Shown in pieces: positions 6,529 through 9,562 of a stretch of DNA of 9,562 nt; position 1 is the first letter of the stretch, and each line of letters begins with the position of its first letter. A program made the position numbers and the translations under genes. Under the pieces are notes generated by a model that was not told the origin of the DNA, made no database searches, and was given only the letters and a program-made list of their open reading frames with translations. This stretch comes from Klebsiella pneumoniae (lineage in GTDB: Bacteria; Pseudomonadota; Gammaproteobacteria; Pseudomonadales; Pseudohongiellaceae): positions 1-9,562 of the forward strand of contig CAMBPO010000080.1 in assembly GCA_945869725.1 (NCBI GenBank), in the 5' to 3' direction.

Positions 6529-7806
6529 TTACTCCAGAGCTTGGTAAACCATGGTGGGATACTTGATGCGGATGTCGTTGGTCAGTGGCAACTGATTAAC
6601 CATCAGCAGGATGCTGATGTTGGCAACGGGGTCGATGCGATATAAGGAGCCGTACGCGCCGCCCCAGCCATAAGAGCCGGATGATTCCATGCCGTTGGCA
6701 CCAAATCGGTCCGTGGTTTCAAAACCCAGACCAAAACCGCGGCCGTTATTGCCGCGCAGGTCACCAACCTGATTGGTGCTCATTAATGCCACGGCGCGCG
6801 GCGACAGGATCTTCTCGCCAAAGGCTTCGCCACCGCGGCGGATCATTTCCAGAAAACGTGCATAATCGCCCACCGTTGAGATCAGCCCTGCACCACCAGC
6901 AAAATTGCGGCGCGGTCCGTCGATGTAACTGCCCTGGCCGATGGCACCGTCCGGTGCGCGCACCGCCTGACCGCTGGCATCGCTGGAGTAGACTGTGACC
7001 ACGCGCGCGCGTTTGTCTTCCGGGACAAAAAAGTGCGTGTCGTTCATGCCCAGCGGCTCGGTGATGCGGGTACGGATTAACGCATCCAGCGGTTCGCCCG
7101 TGGCGCGTTCCGCAATACAGCCCAGCACATCCGTGTTATATCCATAGACCCACGCCGCTCCGGGTTGGCTGACAAAGGGCAGGCTCGCCAGCCGTTCCAT
7201 GGTTGTGCACACCGGCTCATCTTTATCGGCGGTATACCAGCCGTTGCCGGCAGCCGGTCCAAGGCCCTGCGCGCGATACAGGTCAGCGATATGCGGCTGC
7301 GTGCCATAAGAAATGCCTGCGCTGTGAGTTAGCAGATCCTGAACCGTGATCTGTCGCTGCGCGGGCACAATGGTGACTTCATCGCCCTCGCGCATGGCAA
7401 CTGTGGTAGAGGCGTAGGCGGGGATAAAGCGGCTGACCGGATCGCTCAGATTGAGTTTGCCTTCTTCCATCAACTGCAAAATCAACACGCTGGTCAGCGC
7501 TTTAGTCTGCGAGGCAATACGGAACATGCTGTCGATAGTCATAGCCTGGCCGGCTTCTTTGTCGGCCCAACCTACCGCATGTTCATAAATGGTGCGGCCA
7601 TTCTGCTGCACCAACGCGACCGCGCCTGCCAGTTCTCCACGGTCCACATACCCCTGCAAAACCTCATCAATGCGCTCGAGACGCGATTCGTCGAAGCGGT
7701 TGGTTTGGGCACTGACCGAAACAGGCAACAAGCAGACAATCAGGGAAGCAAGCGCTGAGTAGCGTTTAACGAAGCGGGTAGCGGATGAGCGGTGTAAAGC
7801 GGACAT
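6529..7806 (-). CDS. Secreted serine hydrolase, beta-lactamase / class VIII esterase family
   Basis: This 425-residue protein belongs to the serine beta-lactamase fold group (Pfam Beta-lactamase, COG1680), whose members include class VIII esterases, D-aminopeptidases and class C beta-lactamases. Residues 1-33 are a Sec signal peptide (RFVKRYSALASLIVCLLPVSVSA, cut before Gln34), so it acts in the periplasm or outside. The nucleophile motif SxxK is S99-Q-T-K102. The second motif is Y221 in WVYGYNTDVLG. The third position has W381-G-G in place of the lactamase KTG, as in the esterase EstB, which argues for esterase or amidase action over antibiotic resistance. LLTHSAGISYG (158-168) is a family signature. 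The ATG at 7806 has AGGAG about six bases ahead and places the signal peptide at the N-terminus; an upstream in-frame ATG at 7866 would add 20 residues ahead of it. It is convergent with the oxidase operon and divergent from livH. A functional tie to either is not shown. Confidence 0.88.
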   Translation of the reverse strand: MSALHRSSATRFVKRYSALASLIVCLLPVSVSAQTNRFDESRLERIDEVLQGYVDRGELAGAVALVQQNGRTIYEHAVGWADKEAGQAMTIDSMFRIASQTKALTSVLILQLMEEGKLNLSDPVSRFIPAYASTTVAMREGDEVTIVPAQRQITVQDLLTHSAGISYGTQPHIADLYRAQGLGPAAGNGWYTADKDEPVCTTMERLASLPFVSQPGAAWVYGYNTDVLGCIAERATGEPLDALIRTRITEPLGMNDTHFFVPEDKRARVVTVYSSDASGQAVRAPDGAIGQGSYIDGPRRNFAGGAGLISTVGDYARFLEMIRRGGEAFGEKILSPRAVALMSTNQVGDLRGNNGRGFGLGFETTDRFGANGMESSGSYGWGGAYGSLYRIDPVANISILLMVNQLPLTNDIRIKYPTMVYQALE

Positions 7807-7838
7807 AACGATCTCCTGTGTGTTTTTGTTTTGCAGGC

Positions 7839-7844
7839 AGTATA
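7839..7844 (-). promoter_or_regulatory. Possible -10 element for the serine hydrolase gene
   Basis: On the minus strand this reads TATACT, five of six bases of the sigma-70 consensus, about 33 bases upstream of the start at 7806. No convincing -35 lies 16-18 bases further upstream; a TTGAAT is present but 20 bases away. The call rests on the -10 and its position alone. Confidence 0.25.
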
Positions 7845-7887
7845 CATGAGCGCAAAAGTAAACCATTCAACAAGTGAGTAACAGTTA

Positions 7888-7914
7888 TTGACAGTGGAAC
7901 GAATTTCGTAGAAA
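7888..7914 (+). promoter_or_regulatory. Candidate promoter of livHM with an inverted repeat in the spacer
   Basis: A perfect -35 hexamer TTGACA (7888-7893) is followed, after a short 15-base spacer, by TAGAAA (7909-7914), a modest -10. Within the spacer sits the inverted repeat ACGAA-T-TTCGT (7899-7909), which would let a dimeric regulator occlude RNA polymerase. Transcription would start near 7921, about 43 bases before livH. The non-ideal spacer and -10 would fit a promoter that needs an activator or is kept low; this is inference. Confidence 0.4.
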
Positions 7915-7963
7915 ACTCGGTCAGCTTCTCGGTTCTCATAACGCATCAATAAAACAGGACTTC

Positions 7964-8842
7964 ATGGATATTCTTCAACTGCTGATCAGTGGTATTGCCA
8001 ACGGTTGCATCTACGGATTGTTGGCGCTGGGTTTTGTGCTGATCTACAAGGCTACCGAAGCCGTCAACTTTGCCCAGGGCGACATGCTGATGCTGGGCGC
8101 CTTTCTCGGTATTACCGTTATAAACAGCAACTACATGGACATGCCGTTTCTGGCGGGTCTGATCGCGGCAGCCGTGGTGATGGGGATATTCGGCTACCTG
8201 CTCGACCGGCTGGTGCTGCGCGGTATTTTCGGACAGCCGCAGTTTGCCATGGTGATCCTGACCATCGCGCTGGGTTTTCTGCTGCGCTTTTTTGCCGGCG
8301 TCACTTGGGGCTACGACCCGATTTCGCTGGAGTCACCGTTTGCCGGCCGCATTCTGGAGTTAGGTGGTTTAACCATCCCCATGGTGGATGCGGTGATCAT
8401 TGTGGCGACCGTGTTGTTGACCACAAGCCTGTACTTCTTTTTTGCCCGTACCCGCCTGGGTGTCGCCATGCAGGCCTGCAGCCAGAATCAGATGGCAGCC
8501 TATTACATGGGCATACCGGTAAAGCGCGTGAATGCCATTGTGTGGGCGCTGTCCGGAGTGGTCGCGGCCATTGCTGGTGTGTTGTTTGCCGCCAAAGGAG
8601 CGATCGAGCCGTCTACCGGCCTGATTTTTGGTATCAAAGCCTTTGCTGCCGCAGTGATTGGTGGACTGGGCTCCTTGCCTGGCGCGCTGGCGGGTGGCTT
8701 GCTGGTGGGCGTGGTGGAGCCGTTTGCATCACGTTATCTGCCCTCCGGTTTTGGCCCCATCGCCCCGTATGCGCTGATGCTGATGGTGCTGGTCCTGCGA
8801 CCCGGCGGGCTGTTCGCCCAGATCAAGCAGAAGAAGGTGTAG
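7964..8842 (+). CDS. livH: Branched-chain amino acid-type ABC transporter permease LivH
   Basis: This 292-residue inner-membrane protein is one of two permeases of a HAAT-family importer (the Liv type, which also covers amides, urea and aromatic acids). It has the normal LivH length and about eight hydrophobic segments. Signatures are GIANGCIYGLLALGFVLIYK near the N-terminus, VNFAQGDMLMLGAF (34-47), the cytoplasmic ATPase-contact loop around GVAMQACSQNQMAAYYMGI (166-184), and KAFAAAVIGGLGSLPGALAGG (225-245), ending in LRPGGLF (278-284). An AGGA lies at 7956-7959, four bases before the ATG, rather close. It is the first gene after a divergent promoter region and is followed by livM after three bases. 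The ATPases and the periplasmic binding protein are not in the window; they would be expected beyond the right edge. The substrate is not resolved by the permease sequence. Confidence 0.92.
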   Translation: MDILQLLISGIANGCIYGLLALGFVLIYKATEAVNFAQGDMLMLGAFLGITVINSNYMDMPFLAGLIAAAVVMGIFGYLLDRLVLRGIFGQPQFAMVILTIALGFLLRFFAGVTWGYDPISLESPFAGRILELGGLTIPMVDAVIIVATVLLTTSLYFFFARTRLGVAMQACSQNQMAAYYMGIPVKRVNAIVWALSGVVAAIAGVLFAAKGAIEPSTGLIFGIKAFAAAVIGGLGSLPGALAGGLLVGVVEPFASRYLPSGFGPIAPYALMLMVLVLRPGGLFAQIKQKKV

Positions 8843-8845
8843 CCC

Positions 8846-9562
8846 ATGCGAGTTATCTTTAAAAACAGCTACGACAACGACATCAACCTGTTTGAAGACC
8901 GCGTTCATCTGCTCAAGTACGCGGTGCTATTGCTGGCGGCACTGGTCATGCCTTGGGTGATCAGTGCCTATTATGTGGGCGAGTTAACCTCGGTGCTGAT
9001 CTGGTCGCTGGCTGGTCTGGGCCTGATGTTAAGCGCCGGCCATACCGGTCAGGTTAGCCTTGGCCATGCGGCGTTTATGGCGATTGGTGCATTTTCGCAT
9101 CTGGCACTGATGCTGCGCGGCTGGCCGTTTGTGCCTGCCTTGATTGCCAGCGGGGTCATCAGTGGACTGGCAGGGGCATTGATCGCCCGGCCACTGGGGC
9201 GTATGAGTGGTATTTATCTGGCCATCGCCACCCTGGCGCTAAGCATCATCATTGAGGATGTGGCCATTGTTGCCACACCAGTGACCGGGGGAATTGCGGG
9301 CTTGTTTGCGCCGCCCATCGAGTTTTTTGGATTAATGATTGACCGCTACGGCACGCCCAGAGCGTTTTATTACCTGTGTCTGATGGTGCTGATTATTGTC
9401 ACTCTGGGGTATGCCAATCTGCTGCGTTCGCCCACCGGCCGCTCGTTTCTGGCAGTGCGTGATAGTGAGGTGTCTGCCCGCGCACTGGGTGTCAATGTGC
9501 CACGCGCCAAAAAACGCGCCGTGCATGGAACCCAACCCGCCCACCCCCACTTGCAGCAAAAA
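8846..9562 (+). CDS. livM: Branched-chain amino acid-type ABC transporter permease LivM (partial, ends in a chimeric junction)
   Basis: This is the second permease of the importer and partner of LivH. The frame runs open from the ATG at 8846 to the window edge (239 codons); full LivM proteins are about 320-350 residues. Seen are a charged N-terminal extension (1-23), membrane segments from about residue 24, the signature GHTGQVSLGHAAFMAIGAF (65-83), GIYLAIATLALSIIIE (122-137), VTGGIAGL (146-153) and the cytoplasmic loop LLRSPTGRSFLAVRDSEVSARALGVNV (192-218). AAGG at 8834-8837 gives a ribosome site, eight bases from the start. After Lys222 (about 9509-9514) the product stops resembling LivM: the next residues are polar and proline/histidine-rich where a hydrophobic helix is expected. 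The reverse strand there encodes a later LivM motif, so the last 50 or so bases are not native continuation. Confidence 0.88.
   Translation, partial: MRVIFKNSYDNDINLFEDRVHLLKYAVLLLAALVMPWVISAYYVGELTSVLIWSLAGLGLMLSAGHTGQVSLGHAAFMAIGAFSHLALMLRGWPFVPALIASGVISGLAGALIARPLGRMSGIYLAIATLALSIIIEDVAIVATPVTGGIAGLFAPPIEFFGLMIDRYGTPRAFYYLCLMVLIIVTLGYANLLRSPTGRSFLAVRDSEVSARALGVNVPRAKKRAVHGTQPAHPHLQQK
9503..9562 (-). other. Inverted LivM-like fragment at the window end (fold-back chimera)
   Basis: Read on the minus strand from 9544 to 9503 this encodes VGGLGSMHGAFFGA, which matches a conserved glycine-rich motif in the later part of LivM permeases. Beyond 9503 the minus-strand frame loses any LivM likeness, while the plus strand becomes good LivM. 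The junction lies in CGCGCC-AAAAAA-CGCGCC (9503-9520), where both orientations share CGCGCCAAA or more. This is what a template switch or misassembly at a short inverted homology would leave. A real inversion in the genome is possible but less likely. Confidence 0.6.

Noticed and set aside
8005..8862. Long overlapping plus-strand frame of 285 codons across livH.
   Set aside because: It is frame-shifted relative to livH, and its product is rich in Arg, Cys, Gly and His without any membrane pattern; it is a shadow of livH.
9332..9559. A minus-strand frame of 75 codons at the right end considered as a separate small gene.
   Set aside because: Only its first 20 or so codons resemble anything (LivM); the rest is antisense to livM, so it is explained by the fold-back junction.

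Overview
The window looks like chromosomal DNA from a Gram-negative bacterium, most likely a marine or freshwater gammaproteobacterium. The reasons are a TonB-dependent outer-membrane receptor, twin-arginine and Sec signal peptides on periplasmic enzymes, moderate GC with mixed codon use, and the general look of the proteins; the taxonomic call is an inference from style, not a match. No tRNA, rRNA, CRISPR array, insertion sequence or phage gene was seen.

Left part (1-2257). A TonB-dependent receptor runs leftwards off the window edge; its reading frame is open to the edge, so it is partial but not visibly broken. It is divergent from a MarR-family repressor gene. The 176-base gap between them holds two perfect inverted repeats about two helical turns apart, good candidates for the repressor's operators.

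Middle part (2386-6466). Three tightly packed genes encode a complete three-subunit molybdenum hydroxylase of the xanthine oxidase family, in the order [2Fe-2S] subunit (with Tat signal), molybdenum cofactor subunit, FAD subunit. The first two overlap by four bases and the third follows after ten. The FAD subunit carries four extra cysteines at the place where PaoB of E. coli and HcrB of Thauera hold an additional [4Fe-4S] cluster. Only the small subunit has an export signal, so the complex is probably folded in the cytoplasm and exported whole to the periplasm. A long GC-rich hairpin with A- and T-tracts ends the operon and probably also terminates the convergent gene. A reasonable working picture is that the receptor imports a compound, the periplasmic oxidase acts on it or on a related aldehyde or heterocycle, and the MarR protein senses it; the substrate cannot be read from the sequence.

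Right part (6529-9562). A secreted serine hydrolase of the beta-lactamase / class VIII esterase type lies on the minus strand. Divergent from it are livH and livM, the two permeases of a branched-chain amino acid type (HAAT) ABC transporter. livM runs off the right edge, but the last about 50-60 bases do not continue livM: read backwards, they encode a conserved motif from the later part of LivM. This is a fold-back junction at a short homology, most simply a contig-end assembly or amplification chimera, and the final bases should not be trusted as native order.
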